Positions 43,301 to 56,419 of a stretch of DNA of 64,000 nt are shown here, piece by piece. The stretch spans positions 187,706 through 251,705 of the forward strand of contig KB295454.1 of assembly GCA_000328365.1 (NCBI GenBank). Reading direction: 5' to 3'. The notes under the pieces were generated by a model that worked only from the letters and a program-made list of their open reading frames with translations, made no database searches and had not been told where the DNA came from. Position 1 is the first letter of the stretch. Every line of letters begins with the position of its first letter. Origin of the DNA: Capitella teleta (lineage: Eukaryota; Annelida; Polychaeta; Capitellidae). The translations under genes were made by a program, and so were the position numbers.

Positions 43301-46300
43301 TGGTGGGAGGGAGGAGGAAAAGGCTTCAAGAGTTATTTTTGGGTGCCTAGACCAGAGATAAGAGTACAGAGGTTAGCATTTAGGTTATTGCTATTGATGA
43401 GGCTATGTACGTGTATGGAATAAATTTGAGATTCGCTCAGTTTTCATTGTTCTGTCTATACTTTTTGTCTTGCATACCTGGATGCTTAGTGAGTGTCGTT
43501 ATACTGACCTTGTTAAACTTACATGATCAACTGACTATAATAAGTACCACTGTGGTTGTGATATAATGCACCCGACATCTTGCGATTTGGCTCTCAGTAC
43601 ATGTTTACTATTCATTGAAATGTACACAAACTGGGTGGACTAAAAGTGTTTGGTTTTTTTTTCCTCAGGGTGACCCTGGAATCGATGGAGGAAATGGTGT
43701 ACCAGGTTCTCCCGGCCCACCAGGCCCACCTGGACAGGTAATTAGACCAAAACCTACAATATTAATTGGATCATCATTTTATAAAAACTATGTGACTAGC
43801 AATGCATTATCAGCAATCGTATTGTTACTATTTTTAACGAACTCTTGTGAATGTCTATGTTTTTTTTTTCTATACAAGGCTGAGGAGCTTATGAGCCAAT
43901 ATGCCATGCAAAACCAAGACGAAAAAGCCGGAGGTGGAGGCAACTATGCGTACAGACCCGAGCAGTTCATGCAAGCCCAAGTGGTACGCACATTTGTATG
44001 AGTAATGAAATGAACAAAATGTGAACATTATTATTATGAAACGTAAATATATACACTATGATTACACTCTTACTCAATTGCAGGGACCGATCGGACCTAG
44101 AGGACCTCCAGGCCCAGCTGGATCACCCGTACGTAGACCAACATATTCATTTTCGCCTTCATTGCTCATGATTTCATTATATTGTATAGGGCTCCCAAGG
44201 TTTTTCTGGACCTAGAGGTGAACCCGGTGAGCCAGGACCAATGGTGAGACAATTGATATTATAAAGTTCATGCTTTTGAAATATACAGTTTATTTTGGTT
44301 GAATAAATCAAATGAAATTAATCCTATGCCGTCCATCCGTGTCTTTCAGGGCCCCATGGGATCCCGTGGACCTCCCGGACCATCAGGACTCCCTGGAAAA
44401 ACTGTAAGACTTGTGTATTTTGTATTGCGCAATAGATTGCAAATTACATTTTATTCCAGGGAGAGGATGGTAGAGACGGCGAACCCGGGCAAAGAGGACC
44501 CGCTGGGCCACCTGTGAGCTATTTAGATGAATTGAATTGTGACAATGATGAATATTCAATTTTTCATACAGGGCAGCAGAGGTCCATCTGGAATTCCAGG
44601 AATGCCAGGTCAAAAAGGTCACCGAGTGAGTCAATTGTTTACCTATATCAGATTATTGTATACGCATGATTATTCAGTAATCTATCATTGGGACCATTAA
44701 CTTCTGAGCTGAAAGACTCAGACAAGTGACTGCTATAGATATTTCGTCGAATGAATAAAGGCACCCTTAGACGACAACAAAGTTTGTCAACAAGCGAATA
44801 AACCCGTTAAGTTGTTGACTTTAAGTTTACAAATATATCGATCAAATCTACAACCATTTAACACAGTGCATTACCGTCTGCTGGTAATATTCGCATTAAA
44901 TGCATTTAAGTCAGCGCAAACACTGCACACGTGCCATCAAAACTGTCATAATTAACTTTCTAAAAATAACTGACCTACATTCTATTGTTCTGTACTTTCT
45001 AAAGGTATTTCTATGTGAGCGCGACAACAATGCGATAGCTAGAATCGCCTGTAGGGCCTTGAAGAATTTCGAACGTGTTTGTTGTGTGTAGTCCGTGTGC
45101 TTTGACGTTGTCGTAAATATATGAAACTCTCCTTTCAGGGATTCAATGGCAGAGCTGGTGAGAAAGGTGAACAAGGCAGAGCTGGCGAACGGGTGAGATT
45201 TTAGAATTTATATAATTCCAACGTGAATGCTACTACTTTCTTGTTTTGACATTGCTTATTTTTCGTCATCTGGGTTAGATTTAGTTGTACTGTTAGCTGT
45301 CGCATGCATCAGAACCATGATTGGCAGAAACGGCATCAAAACGTCGAGTGATTTATGTGCTATGTGGTTTTCTTAAAGTGTTAGCTTTTTCTGCTGCTGC
45401 TAAGAGAAAAACGAACACTTTTAGGTGTTGTAACTGTATACTAGAATAGACCATGGCGATGAAACCAAATCCGGTGATACGATAAGGTTGTTTTTTCTTT
45501 TTTCTGTGAGCCTAGCGTTAATAATCAATTGGCCGTACTGTTTTTTTCGTAGGGTGAAACTGGCGCAGCTGGACTTCCCGGTGCACAGGGAAGCTCTGTG
45601 AGTATTGCATGGTTAAATATGTTCACAATTAAAAACTGCTCACTACCTGACAGGGTGCCAGAGGTATGCCTGGTGAGCGTGGTCAAGATGGAAAGCCAGG
45701 AGCATCGGTTAGTTATCTGATTACACGATAGACGTTGAGTCAGAACTTCCTTTGCTCAGGGATTGAGAGGGGTTGATGGCATGCCTGGACCACCAGGCCC
45801 AATGGGTAACCTTGGACCCCCTGGCTCACCTGGATTCCCGGGGTCCCCAGGATCTAAGGTAATATCTCGTATTTATGAGTACCTCAAAAATTAACTTCTT
45901 GTGTCGTTTCAGGGAGATAGAGGAGGTGCTGGGTCGAAGGGAGCTATGGGGCTTCAGGGACAGCGTGGTGATAATGGACAACCTGGACCTCCCGGCCAGC
46001 CAGGAAGCACTGTAAGTATTTCTTGGTTGAAGCATTGAGAGGATTGATTTGACCTTTATTCAGGGAGCTACTGGATCTGATGGATCCCCTGGAGAGAAAG
46101 GATCAAGGGTAATTCCATTATAGTGTTGGCGTTTGGGTAAATGATTAACTTGTTTAATTATTCAGGGTGACGCTGGCAACCCAGGTCAAGCTGGATTCCC
46201 TGGTCCACGAGGTCCTCCTGGATTGGCAGGATCTGCTGGAGTTCCTGGAACCAAGGGCGAGCAGGTTTGTAACTCATCTTCTTGTAATCATGAAATCTCC

Positions 46301-49300
46301 GTTGTATTTCATATATTAAGACTGTGTGTAAATTATTATTAATATTTTTCGTGTAATTATCGTAGGGTCAACCTGGTCTTCAAGGATACCCTGGAGAGGC
46401 TGGTCTGAAGGGATCATCAGGAGAAGCTGGAGAGCGTGGTGATTCCGGACTTCCAGGTGAAGCTGGAAAGAGGGTTAGTGTGCACAGTCATGAAATGCAA
46501 ACATAGCAATATTGTGTTCTCTAAAAGGGACCCAGAGGAGCTATTGGGCCCGCCGGACCGACTGGACCTGCTGGCGAAAGAGTATGTCAATACTATCTAC
46601 ATGATGACATGTTAAGTTAATAATATCTCCTTGCATTAAATAGGGTTTACCTGGCGGCCGCGGTCTTCCTGGAAATGATGGCCCGCCTGGTCCAAGGGGA
46701 AGTCCCGGTGAGAGAGGTGATGCTGGAGAGACTGGTGACAAAGGACCTCCGGTGAGTACGCTTGTTGATTACAGAACACCATTCAAATCATGATGCTCTT
46801 TAGGGTGATTCTGGACGTCCCGGAGCTAGTGGACTGCCTGGTTTAAGAGGTCTTCCTGGAAGATCTGGCTCAGATGGACGTGCTGGAAGTCGTGGACCTG
46901 CTGTATGTCTCAGTTATCCTCCAGCATAAATAATTACATGTATTGATTCGTATAATTACAGGGACCATCCGGTAAAGATGGAATTCCAGGTGAACAGGGT
47001 CCTCAAGGAATTCAAGGACTTCCAGGATTGCAGGGATTGGCTGGCCCACAAGGAACTCCAGTGGGTTAATTAACATTATGCATGCACTTGGATAGTGAAC
47101 CATATTCTCTCTTTCTGATATTTTTATATCGGATATTAAGACAATGTTTCATACAAATAGGGTGGACCTGGTAAAGATGGTACTGTTGGCCCACAAGGTC
47201 CCCAAGGAGAACAAGGAGAGAGAGGTCTGGATGGAGAAAATGGACTACCTGGAGAAAGTGGACCAACTGTAAGTGATATACACAGTAATAGGTTTATCAA
47301 TACCGCCATATTTTCTGCGATTTCTGTGAAAACCCGCCAGTGGAAATATATTTAATCAACTAGTGTATTTTTCCAGGGAGAGAAGGGAGATCGTGGCTCC
47401 CCAGGAGAAACTGGATCCCAAGGATTCCAGGGTCTGCCGGGAACGCAAGGACCTCAAGGAGAACCTGGAAAGCTGGGAGAACCAGGTCCCGCTGGAGAAA
47501 CTGGAGGTCCCGGACCAGCTGGACCTGCCGTAAGTCAATTAGTATACTTGAAGTAACTTATTTTATATATTTATATACATATTTTTGTATGCAATTGGAA
47601 CCTGAATTGATATATACTGAAATTTTATTACCATTTGTTATTATAAACTTAGAACATGAAGTAATGATGGTGGATATAACTTTATGAAATTGTTGCTTAT
47701 CAAGTTTATCGTTGACAGGGTGAACGTGGTGCACCTGGTGATAGAGGAGATGCTGGACCAAGAGGACTTCCTGGTGAGAGAGGACCTCAAGGACCCGAAG
47801 GACCTTCCGGGCTTCAAGGAGACAGAGGAGATAAGGGTGAAGTTGGTGGACCTGGACCCACTGGACTACCGGTAAAAAAAGGCTTATTGGACTTTATTGG
47901 GTTTCTTTCAGTTAAAATTATTATGTTTGTTTAATTACACTATTAGCAATGGTTATGATATATACTTCTATTTAAGGGTCTTCGTGGAGAAACTGGACCC
48001 GGAGGATTGGGTGGTCCCAAAGGAGATGTGGTTCGTATATATTTGATGTCCTACTTTAGTTTGTCAAGATCCATGTGTTGATGTTTTAGGGTCCTCCTGG
48101 CCCAAGAGGAAAAACTGGTGAATCTGGAAAAGACGGAAATCCGGTGAGTACATGAGATATACAATAAGGATTCTGGAATTTGTGACTATTATTCATTGGA
48201 ATTCTAACAATCGCCATGTACAAGCGGTTTACATAAATATTGCCATTGCTTCAGGGTCCTGCTGGACGACCAGGTCTTCCTGGACCTAGTGGATTGGCAG
48301 CTGCTAAGGGAGAAAGTGGAGAACCCGGCCCCCTTGGAGATTCAGGACCTCCTGGAGAACCAGGATCGAGAGGACCCCCTGGACCCCCTGGCCCAGCTGG
48401 ACTTGTTGGACTTCAGGTATGTTCAGGTGCAAAATTATTCGGGACAGTTCTCACGTCAGCATTTTTGCATAGGGACCAGGTGGTTCTCCTGGACCTAAAG
48501 GTGAAAATGGATTCCCAGGAGAGACGGTATGCTAAAAAATTAAATAAGTAAGGCGTCTAGTGTAATATTATTACCAAATGTCTTTAGGGTAGAGTTGGTC
48601 CTCCAGGAAAGCAAGGAGAACGTGGACCTTCAGGACCAACTGGATCTCAGGGACCAAAGGGCCGTGATGGCAAACGTGGCGAAACTGGACCGGCTGGAGA
48701 TCGTGGATCCCCTGGAAATCCTGGTGCTGTTGGCCCAATTGGCATGCAAGGTCCTCCCGGTCCTGGTGGCCCAGCTGGCCCAGAGGGTAAGCCTGGTCAA
48801 CAAGGAACTCGTGGAGAACGAGGTCAACAGGGACGTCCTGGAGACAACGGTCTTCAAGGAGAGCCAGGAAGAGCTGGTGACAAGGGAGAGCGCGGAGAAT
48901 CTGGATTGACTGTAAGTTTTGTATCATATTAAATACTTACCTTTTACACTCATCTTGTTTTTCAGGGAGCCGCAGGCCCACCAGGAGCTCAGGGACTTCA
49001 GGGAGAACGTGGGTTGGTTGGATTGCCTGGCATGCCTGGAGAGACTGGACCCACAGGAGCAAGTGGTCCCCCTGTAAGCTCTTAAACTTTACTTGTGTAT
49101 TGAAGCCTCTAAACATTACTTGTGTACCAGGGTGAGATGGGTGCCGTTGGAGATGATGGTGCCAGAGGTGAGCGCGGTCCCGCTGGACCAATTGGACCCA
49201 ATGGTGCTCCAGGTCCACGTGGAGAATCTGGGCCAGAGGTTGGAATTTGTTATGTTTCCGTTATATTTTATGTCACATCTGAACGACTAAAAATAGGGTA

Positions 49301-51492
49301 TGCCTGGTAAGGATGGCTTGTCTGGCGCCATGGGACGCCCCGGAGAGCGAGGTGCACCCGGATCACCTGGTAACCCTGGAAATCCCGGTCAACCTGGATT
49401 ACAGGTACTTTGCGAAAAACAGTGAATTACAATATACTAAATCTACCTGTCGTTTATTAGGGATTGAGGGGATCTCCCGGCTCACCTGGGCCGGCTGGAG
49501 AAAGAGGACAAATGGTTTGAATAAATACTTCAATAATTCATTCAAACTCACATAAAACTATTTTTTTTTAATAGGGAGAGCAAGGTCTTGCTGGAAACCA
49601 AGGGCCAACTGGTCCTGCTGGTCCTTCTGTAAGTAAACGAGTTGCTTGTTATATTTTGAAGTGACTTTTGGGCGACTGTATTATTAGGGCCCTGCTGGTG
49701 TGATGGGAGAACGAGGAGCCAACGGGGCAAGAGGCTCCAAGGGAGACAAGGGGTGGCCTGGAATGCCTGGTCTTCGTGGAAATCCAGGTCAAAATGTATG
49801 TTCATTATGTTGGCACTGAATCAATATGCATCATGAATTTTCTTTAGGGTGAGCCTGGAGATGTTGGTGCCCCTGGTCCACCTGGTTCTCCTGGATCAAG
49901 AGTAAGTCATTCATGATAGTGAAAATGCAAATAATAACCAATTTACAATCTGCAGGGTGAGAGTGGTCCCAGAGGTTCAATGGGTCCCATGGGTAAAGAT
50001 GGCCAGCCTGGTCCAACAGGGTTGACTGTGAGTACACCTCAGTGAGATCTTGATTGCAGCTAATGAATTCGTATTCAGGGTCCGAGAGGTCCCGCTGGAG
50101 ATGATGGTCGTTCCGTGAGTTGGATATTATATTGCAGTATACATAACATAATTATTGATCTTATTTATTTTAGGGACCATCAGGTCCTCCCGGTCCCCCA
50201 GGTCCCCCCGTAAGTACCATAAAATCAGAAATCAAATTTACTGGGATTGACCATTATTACAGGGACCCCCTGGCTATGGCCAAGCTGCACAAGGGTACCA
50301 TCAATGGACTGGCTTCCTCAATAGACCCAAGGGTCCAGACCCCATGCACGTAAGATATATATAAGATATTATAATTAGCATAATGTATCATTTATTTATA
50401 ATTCACTCAGGGTGATGATCCGAACAGACCAGCTAGAACTTTTGCAAAGGTTTGCATCGGTATTTATTCTTGTTTCATCTTTGAATAAATTGGGATTTTC
50501 CACTCAGGAGGATGAGAATGCATTCGAGGCTCTGACTCAAATAGGTGAAGCAATTGAAGCATTCAAGAAGCCAACCGGCACCAGAGTGGCCCCTGCCCGA
50601 ACCTGCAAAGACCTTGCCCTCTCACATCCTGAATCTGAAAATGGTAATTACTTATTGTAGGATAAGATCGATGAAGCTAACAAAATACATTATTTTTAGG
50701 AATGTACTGGATTGACCCTAACGCAGGTAGTCCCGTGGATGCCATCGAGGTCTACTGCGATATCAAAAAACATATGACGTGTATCACTCCCAAGCCCAGC
50801 CAGGTAGTTATTGGCTGTTCGCCATATGTAAATTTTATGATAATTTATGAATCTGCTACTAGATTGTCAAAGGTGTGTGGTATAAGGGACCCAGTAAGCA
50901 CATGTGGTTTGGAGAAGATATTGAAGAAGGTTTCCCTGTAAGTTTAGTATATGTTTAGTAGGAGGTAGAAGAACATGTAATTGTGTTATATTTGCTTTTC
51001 AGTTCACTTACAAAGCCGACTCAATCCAATTGACATTCTTGCAACTTTTGAGCACGGAAGCATATCAGAACATCACTTATCATTGCCGCAACTCTGTGGC
51101 CTACTATGACAGAGAAGAGGACAGTCATGATAAGGCAGCCATCTTTATGACCTCCAACGACCTTGAACTGGTCGCCCAAAAACCAAGAAAATTCCGTTAT
51201 AAGGTCAAGCAGGATGAGTGCCAGGTATACCAGCTTTTGATATCTTACTTTTTTGTGGCAGTTAGTGTTACGAGCTGTATTTAGTTTTTAGTACCCTCGA
51301 GTCATCCTAACCGGATTTGGTACGCTAATTTATTTTTCCTTTCAGTACAAGTCCGAAACCTGGGCTCAGACTGTGTTTGAGTTCCAGACTAGTAAGACCA
51401 GACGTCTTCCCATCGTTGATTTTGCCCCATACGACATTGGTGGAGATGACCAAGCATTCGGCCTGGAAATTGGACCAGCTTGTTTCTCGTGA
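37370..51492 (+). CDS. Fibrillar procollagen (VWC, triple helix, COLFI)
   Basis: Secreted fibril-forming collagen; 48 exons, about 1456 residues. N-propeptide: 37370-37466 signal peptide ([20 protein letters not shown]), 41838-42020 VWC with ten cysteines, then 42081-42097, 42252-42269, 42465-42512 and 43669-43737 minor helix, and 43879-43983 telopeptide. Main helix exons: 44084-44128, 44190-44243, 44350-44403, 44460-44513, 44572-44625, 45139-45192, 45553-45597, 45654-45707, 45760-45858, 45913-46011, 46064-46108, 46166-46264, 46366-46473, 46528-46581, 46644-46751, 46804-46902, 46962-47060, 47161-47268, 47377-47529, 47719-47871, 47977-48030, 48090-48143, 48255-48416, 48473-48526, 48588-48911, 48966-49073, 49131-49238, 49297-49404, 49461-49514, 49575-49628, 49688-49795, 49848-49901, 49956-50027, 50079-50114, 50174-50209. 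C end: 50263-50349, 50411-50449, 50508-50643, 50700-50803, 50863-50937, 51003-51224, 51346-51492. The helix is about 1011 residues (vertebrate 1014), with the cross-link motif KGHRGF. A likely BMP-1 site is HG-DDPNR. Two C-propeptide cysteines are missing (see findings). Intron 1 is 4.4 kb. Confidence 0.96.
37467..41837 (+). other. Large first intron of the procollagen gene
   Basis: About 4.4 kb, far longer than any other intron of this gene. Long first introns of collagen genes often carry enhancers; here I see no specific site I can name. A poly-A/poly-T-rich patch lies at 38720-38920. The short stretch 41586-41640 begins with TAAGATAAGATAAG units similar to the LINE 3' end at 13861 and may be a truncated LINE tail. 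Open frames at 40371-40740 (-) have no recognised domain. Confidence 0.5.
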
Positions 51493-53216
51493 AAAGAATA
51501 TCATAATTAATGTATGAATATAATTAGCATGAATTAGTCGCTGTGCTGCTGTTGGGATGTGAGGGAGTTATGTTTGAAAGTTGTTTTTTTTCTGTTTTTT
51601 TCTTTTTTTTTTCTTGTGAGTCACAAAATGTTTCCACAATATGTTTCGTACCTTTTGTTTAGCAAAATAATATCAGGGAATGTTACCATCAGAGAGGCCT
51701 CATCATAATTAGCATATCATTAGCATATGATTGTAACTGTTATGGAGCGAGATGTTATTGCTAGCCTTAGACATGTTTAATATAATGAATAATTCATGAG
51801 ATCATAGGTATTAAATATTCATAAGGGTATTAATTAGATCAACGAGAAGCATCTCTGTGATAATACTCAAAAGTTGCACAAAACTATCAGTCAACGAATT
51901 GATTAGCTAGCAAATGTTATGTTGTACGGGCCTTACTCTGTTAACAAAAACAATCATATTTCGAGCAAAATCAATGTTGAGGACAATCATGAATATTCAT
52001 TAATACTTGTTAAGCCCTACACAGCTATTCACTGCCATGGTATGTATGTGTTTCTTTGCGTTAAGGTGTGATTTTTAACTGCTTCCAGAGGTTGGCTTTT
52101 TTGTTCAATATGTAGTATGTGTGTAACGTGTTCCTGTAACTCTCCTTCGAATTCTTTAGTAGTAATTTCAAGTTTTCAGAGAGATCTTAAATCTCTCACA
52201 AATTCTGATTTCATGACGGTGCTACGTTGAAATTTCAATTTAATTGTATTTTTTATTATTTTTGTTTTCGTTTTTGTCCTGTATCACTTTTTTTTCTTCT
52301 TTTTTTTTCTGCATGTTTATTTTGGGAGAATTTCAATATTTGTGAATCAATATCAAAGTTTACATACATTTTATGCGAAATAAATTCAGCCTTCAACCAG
52401 AGTTGCCTCTTCGTTGCATAATAATATATTCTCAAATCATTCCTAGTCGAAAGAAAGAAAGAAAGATGAAAAATAACATAAAGTGTCCCATCTATGTATT
52501 AAAATACCTATTACAGGCTCTTATGCGTAATCTTCGAGTGCAAAACTGTTTTTACAATACTACATAGGTAAATAGGTAAACAATTGAGTATATAATATAC
52601 AACGTATTGGAAATAATTAGATTGGTAAGATGCATAAATGCATATGGGAAAAGGAGAAGCCAACAATTAACAGTTCTCTTGACACATGTTTACAGGCCTT
52701 TGCAATGAAAGGGTGGATATAATCACACCGATTGGGCAGGCATTTGATACCGAGTCCAAGGTAAGGTGAATTCTGATTTACGGACACTCTACCCTTTTAG
52801 TTTATTTCAATGAATCTAAAATAAACATTTAGCTATTCAATGAATGATATGTGTATAATTATGTGGTAGTGCATTCTTGAAATCAAAATTAATGACGGCA
52901 CAATGGGATGTTGCGATGATACTACACTGTTTGTGTCTTTCTCAACCTCCCCTTTCTTCACCTTAACCCCTTGCCATAAACATGGGGTCAGGGAATTATT
53001 GTGTGTGTTTGTGTGCATTTTCCCCTTTTTTTTCAATCAACGACTTAAAACTCTGTCCACGTACACTGTTATATCGACCGCCATCATAACGTTTTGCAAA
53101 AATTCTGAGAGCGTTATGATTTCTCGATTCAAGACATCGACTCGTTATTTGACTAAGAACAGCTAACATAGCCATTGATGTTTGACTTTCGTCTCATCAT
53201 AAGTGGTTCATGATGA
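51493..53216. other. Procollagen 3' UTR and downstream spacer
   Basis: AT-rich, no coding signal. T-rich runs at 51585-51615 and 52245-52310. A (GAAA)n-like patch occurs near 52449. Confidence 0.5.
52379..52384 (+). terminator. Candidate polyadenylation signal of procollagen
   Basis: AATAAA about 890 bases after the procollagen stop. It is the first AATAAA that I find in a plausible position after the stop, implying a 3' UTR of about 0.9 kb. Confidence 0.5.
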
Positions 53217-53464
53217 GTGTGAGTGATTGGGGTTTTACGGCTCCACCTACTCTTATCGATAAATCCCAAGGGTTCTTTATCCAGCATACTACCATAGACA
53301 GTAGTACACAGCGCCCGGCCTTGTTACGCAGTTGAGCAGTCACTGAAGAATCACAATTGTAATTCACAATCATAACGCCCGTGGCCTGACTGCAATCCTA
53401 TGCCCCACGGTCGGCATAGGATTGCAGTCAGTCGGCTTAACCCACTGAGCTATTCGGTGCCCCT
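53217..53464 (-). mobile_element. SINE copy, minus strand, with target duplication
   Basis: Reverse copy of the SINE at 29527: on the minus strand an A-box-like TAGCTCAGTGGGTTAAG, then GACTGCAATCCTATGCCGACC, ACAAGGCCGGGCGCTGT and TTGGGATTTATCGATAAGA, ending with CGTAAAACCCC. It lacks the B-box segment and about 60 bases of the body compared with the other copy. It is flanked by AGTGGTTCATGATGA (53202-53216) and AGTGGTTCATGGTGA (53465-53479), a 15-bp target duplication with one mismatch, so it is fairly young. Confidence 0.85.
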
Positions 53465-53479
53465 AGTGGTTCATGGTGA

Positions 53480-54423
53480 TATCCAATCAATAAAAGTGGC
53501 ATGTTGAGAGAAAGTTGTCGCCCATGTTGTAGCTCAGAAACTGCAAATTCTTTAATCTGATTCTCGATTGTCGCCGCCGCTTTACTGATTTTGGGCTGGA
53601 TATTCAGCTGAGTGTTCAGCAATGCAATGCAATGGTTAAAGCTGCATTGCTTTTCCAAACGAGAATACCAATCATCGTGAGCTATAAGCTTATCACCGCC
53701 TACTGCCGCCGATCTCTTTGTTGTGGTCAAGCTCTTGTTCGGTGGCTATAAAACCGAGAATTCGGGTATCATTTTAAAGTTAAGACCTGCATAACATGAC
53801 AATAAATCGAAATAAGCATTTATTAATTCATCTCATATTTCATTCGATCAATCAACAACAAAATGTAACATATTTAAATTATTCTGATAAAAAAATCAAA
53901 TATAATATAATGAGATATTAATATAATTATATCATTATATCATTTTATCTTTATTTCGTATATTGGGTCATATTTTTCCTCATTTTCTAAAACAAACAAA
54001 CAAACAGGTAAAATAGTGAGATAATAATTCAGTGCAAGAAAGATGCCTTAATTTATAGCTGCAATTTGAACAGGTCAAAACACGCAAATGCAAGACTGTT
54101 ATGTTGAATGGTTGTTGTTGTTCTTTTGTTTTTGTTTTTGTTTTTGTTTTTGTTTTGTTTTTGGTTTTTTGGGGGTTTTTTTAGGGGGGGTATAAAAGAC
54201 ATAAATGGTTGGAATCTAAACCCCATGCGGACAATTGCAATGAAACCATTAAACAACTTCAGGCTTGATTATTTATCACATCTGTCAGCTAGCGTAAAAC
54301 AGGTTGTCAGTACAGGTGGAGGGGGATGAATCTTTGAGAGTTGTTAACACCGATAGAGGAGAGAAATTAATTTTATTGATTCACCAAAAAAGTAAAAGTT
54401 CCAGCCAATTATGTGGTGAACTA
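53480..54423. other. Spacer between SINE and MITE
   Basis: No supported gene. A minus-strand frame at 53730-53480 (starting MTTTKRSAAVGGDK) has protein-like composition but no recognised domain, and its C-terminus would run into the SINE. A (GTTTTT)n-type tract is at 54113-54170. Confidence 0.4.
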
Positions 54424-55285
54424 CAGTAAAACCTTGATGTATCGAACGTCCGTCCCTCGAATGTCTCCCTGTATCGAAGTGATTTCGAAGTCCCGACGAT
54501 TCTCCTATACTTTACTAACATCCGTCCCTCGAACGTCTCATTCTCGAATTTATCCTTGTGTTTTCGAAGTCCCCGAGACACATTTTCCATCCGTAGCTCG
54601 AAGTCGAAAAATTCGATGAGCATATTTCTCAGTTTGATAACTTCAAAGAGAGAGAGATAGTCAAGTGTTTACAAAGCATCAAAACATTCGATCCCGCCCC
54701 CACAAAGCAGTCGCAGCCTTTATCTCTCCTCTGTTTACGCCGCGACCAGAGCTTTGATTGGCTGACTCCAAAGATCAACGGACCGTGGATCTCAACTAAG
54801 CTATAAGGCATATTGTTGTTGGTGTATTTGTGATGATCTTTAATGAATGACCGACCAAAGACCGCAAACCGACCAGAGCTTGGCTGACTCCTAAGACCAA
54901 TAGACTGTGGATATCGACTAAGGCATTGTTGTTGGTGTGCTTGTGATGATATTTAATGAATGCCGACAAAAGTTCGCGCGCATTCGAGGCTAATGTTAAT
55001 TAAAGAAATCCAGCCTTAGATCTACACGTTGATATATATTTGTTAATTTAAAGTTTCAATCTCAATTTCTCCTATAATCATTTCTTTGGTCTAGATTTCT
55101 CGTAAGTCATGAGATCACCGTTCATAGTTTATGAGTTCATAACGCATACAGTTAATCATAACGTCAGAGCACGGTTTGGAATCATAACGGTCATATCATA
55201 ACGGCCTCGATCTATCCCTCGAAGTATCCTTGAGTCGAAGTATTTGAGCTAACCCCACGAACTTCGACACATCGAGGTTTTACTG
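54424..55285. mobile_element. Non-autonomous pogo/Tigger-like DNA transposon (MITE)
   Basis: The ends are inverted repeats starting CAGTAAAACCT(T/C)GATGT(A/G)TCGAA, flanked by TA on both sides (54422-54423 and 55286-55287). CAGT ends with a TA target duplication are typical of pogo/Tigger elements. The 862 bp contain no transposase frame. Subterminal CCCTCGAA-type motifs are repeated. An internal segment of roughly 100-115 bp is duplicated in tandem (about 54735-54850 and 54866-54965). Confidence 0.85.
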
Positions 55286-56419
55286 TAATATGATTGATGA
55301 AATCGAAAATTGAAGGCATTGTGTTGAAAGCCTCACTCCAAGCTCCAGGTGTTGTCCAGGTGTTCTCAGTCCTTGTAAAACGAAACAGGCAAAAGAGGGA
55401 CAGGGCAGGTGACGTGAAAAGTACTCACATGATGTTGCTGCTCACTTTTTGACGTCGTGGTATGTAACAGGATATCGAAATACTACAAAATGCAAGGATC
55501 GAATCGTCGACACAAAATATTATCACTCACACAATTCACTCATTCAAGCAAAGCGTTTTCATCAATGAGAAAATCAATGCAATAACTCACTGCTTAATTG
55601 TGCACATGGGTATGAAAATGTTAACGAACCCAATTTTTGATCAATTTTTGTGATCACAAATTATCCGTTGGTAGACTTAATGTATAAAATGCCGTCTTTC
55701 CGTTTCCTAAGTCAGATGGCGTTCATTGAATGCCATCCACAAGTTAACAAAATTCACTTCGGATTCATATATAAGTTGATCATCCTGCAACTGTGCACAA
55801 TATATTTTGGAAAAACAATAAGATATTTCGAAATTACCTTGAATATCAACAGGTTTGCCCGTTGATTGATTGATAACAACTCAATGTGATATTCGATGCT
55901 GTCCACGATGAAGTATTATCAAATACATTAATTAATGTATTAATTATCTATGAGTAAATTAATAAGTAATGAGAAACGCCATTTGAATGCATTTTGAATA
56001 TTTAGCTACAATACGTAGATTGAGAGGGGAATAATATTGAATAAATTAACTAAATAAATCCATGCTAAATATTCAGGCTTGCATTTGAAATTAAGCTGAA
56101 ATCAATAAGCACGGGCATTAGCATGAGAATGTGTGAAGACATGGAAAATTCAAAGAATTTTGTCGAATATCGGACAAAGTTCACTGAAATTGTTCAGCTG
56201 CTCAGCAGGTGTTTCCATTCCTAATAAAACGAAACAGACAAAAAGGGACAAGGCAGGTGACGTGAAAAGGTACTCAGGTGATGTCGCTTGCATTTGCTGA
56301 CGTCCCTGATAACACTGTGCTGGACAGTGTTATGTTACAAGTTATCGGCACACAACACAAAGCAATGAGTCATAAACACAAATTAACATTCACACAAGCC
56401 TCTCATTCAAGCAAAGCAT
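55286..56419. other. Spacer downstream of the small secreted-protein gene
   Basis: Contains the first copy (about 55348-55620) of a direct duplication whose second copy is about 56196-56480. No independent gene is seen. The region may contain alternative terminal exons or the 3' UTR of the minus-strand gene. Confidence 0.45.
55348..55620. repeat. Direct duplication, copy 1 (partner about 56196-56480)
   Basis: Shared blocks in the same order and orientation: TAAAACGAAACAG(G/A)CAAAA, GGCAGGTGACGTGAAAAG, GTACTCA, TGACGTC and CTCATTCAAGCAAAGC. The copies are moderately diverged. They lie about 850 bp apart, the second overlapping the end of the secreted-protein gene. Confidence 0.8.

Noticed and set aside
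53437-53730. 97-codon minus-strand frame with protein-like composition
   Set aside because: No domain is recognised, its end lies within the SINE insertion, and no exon partners were found.
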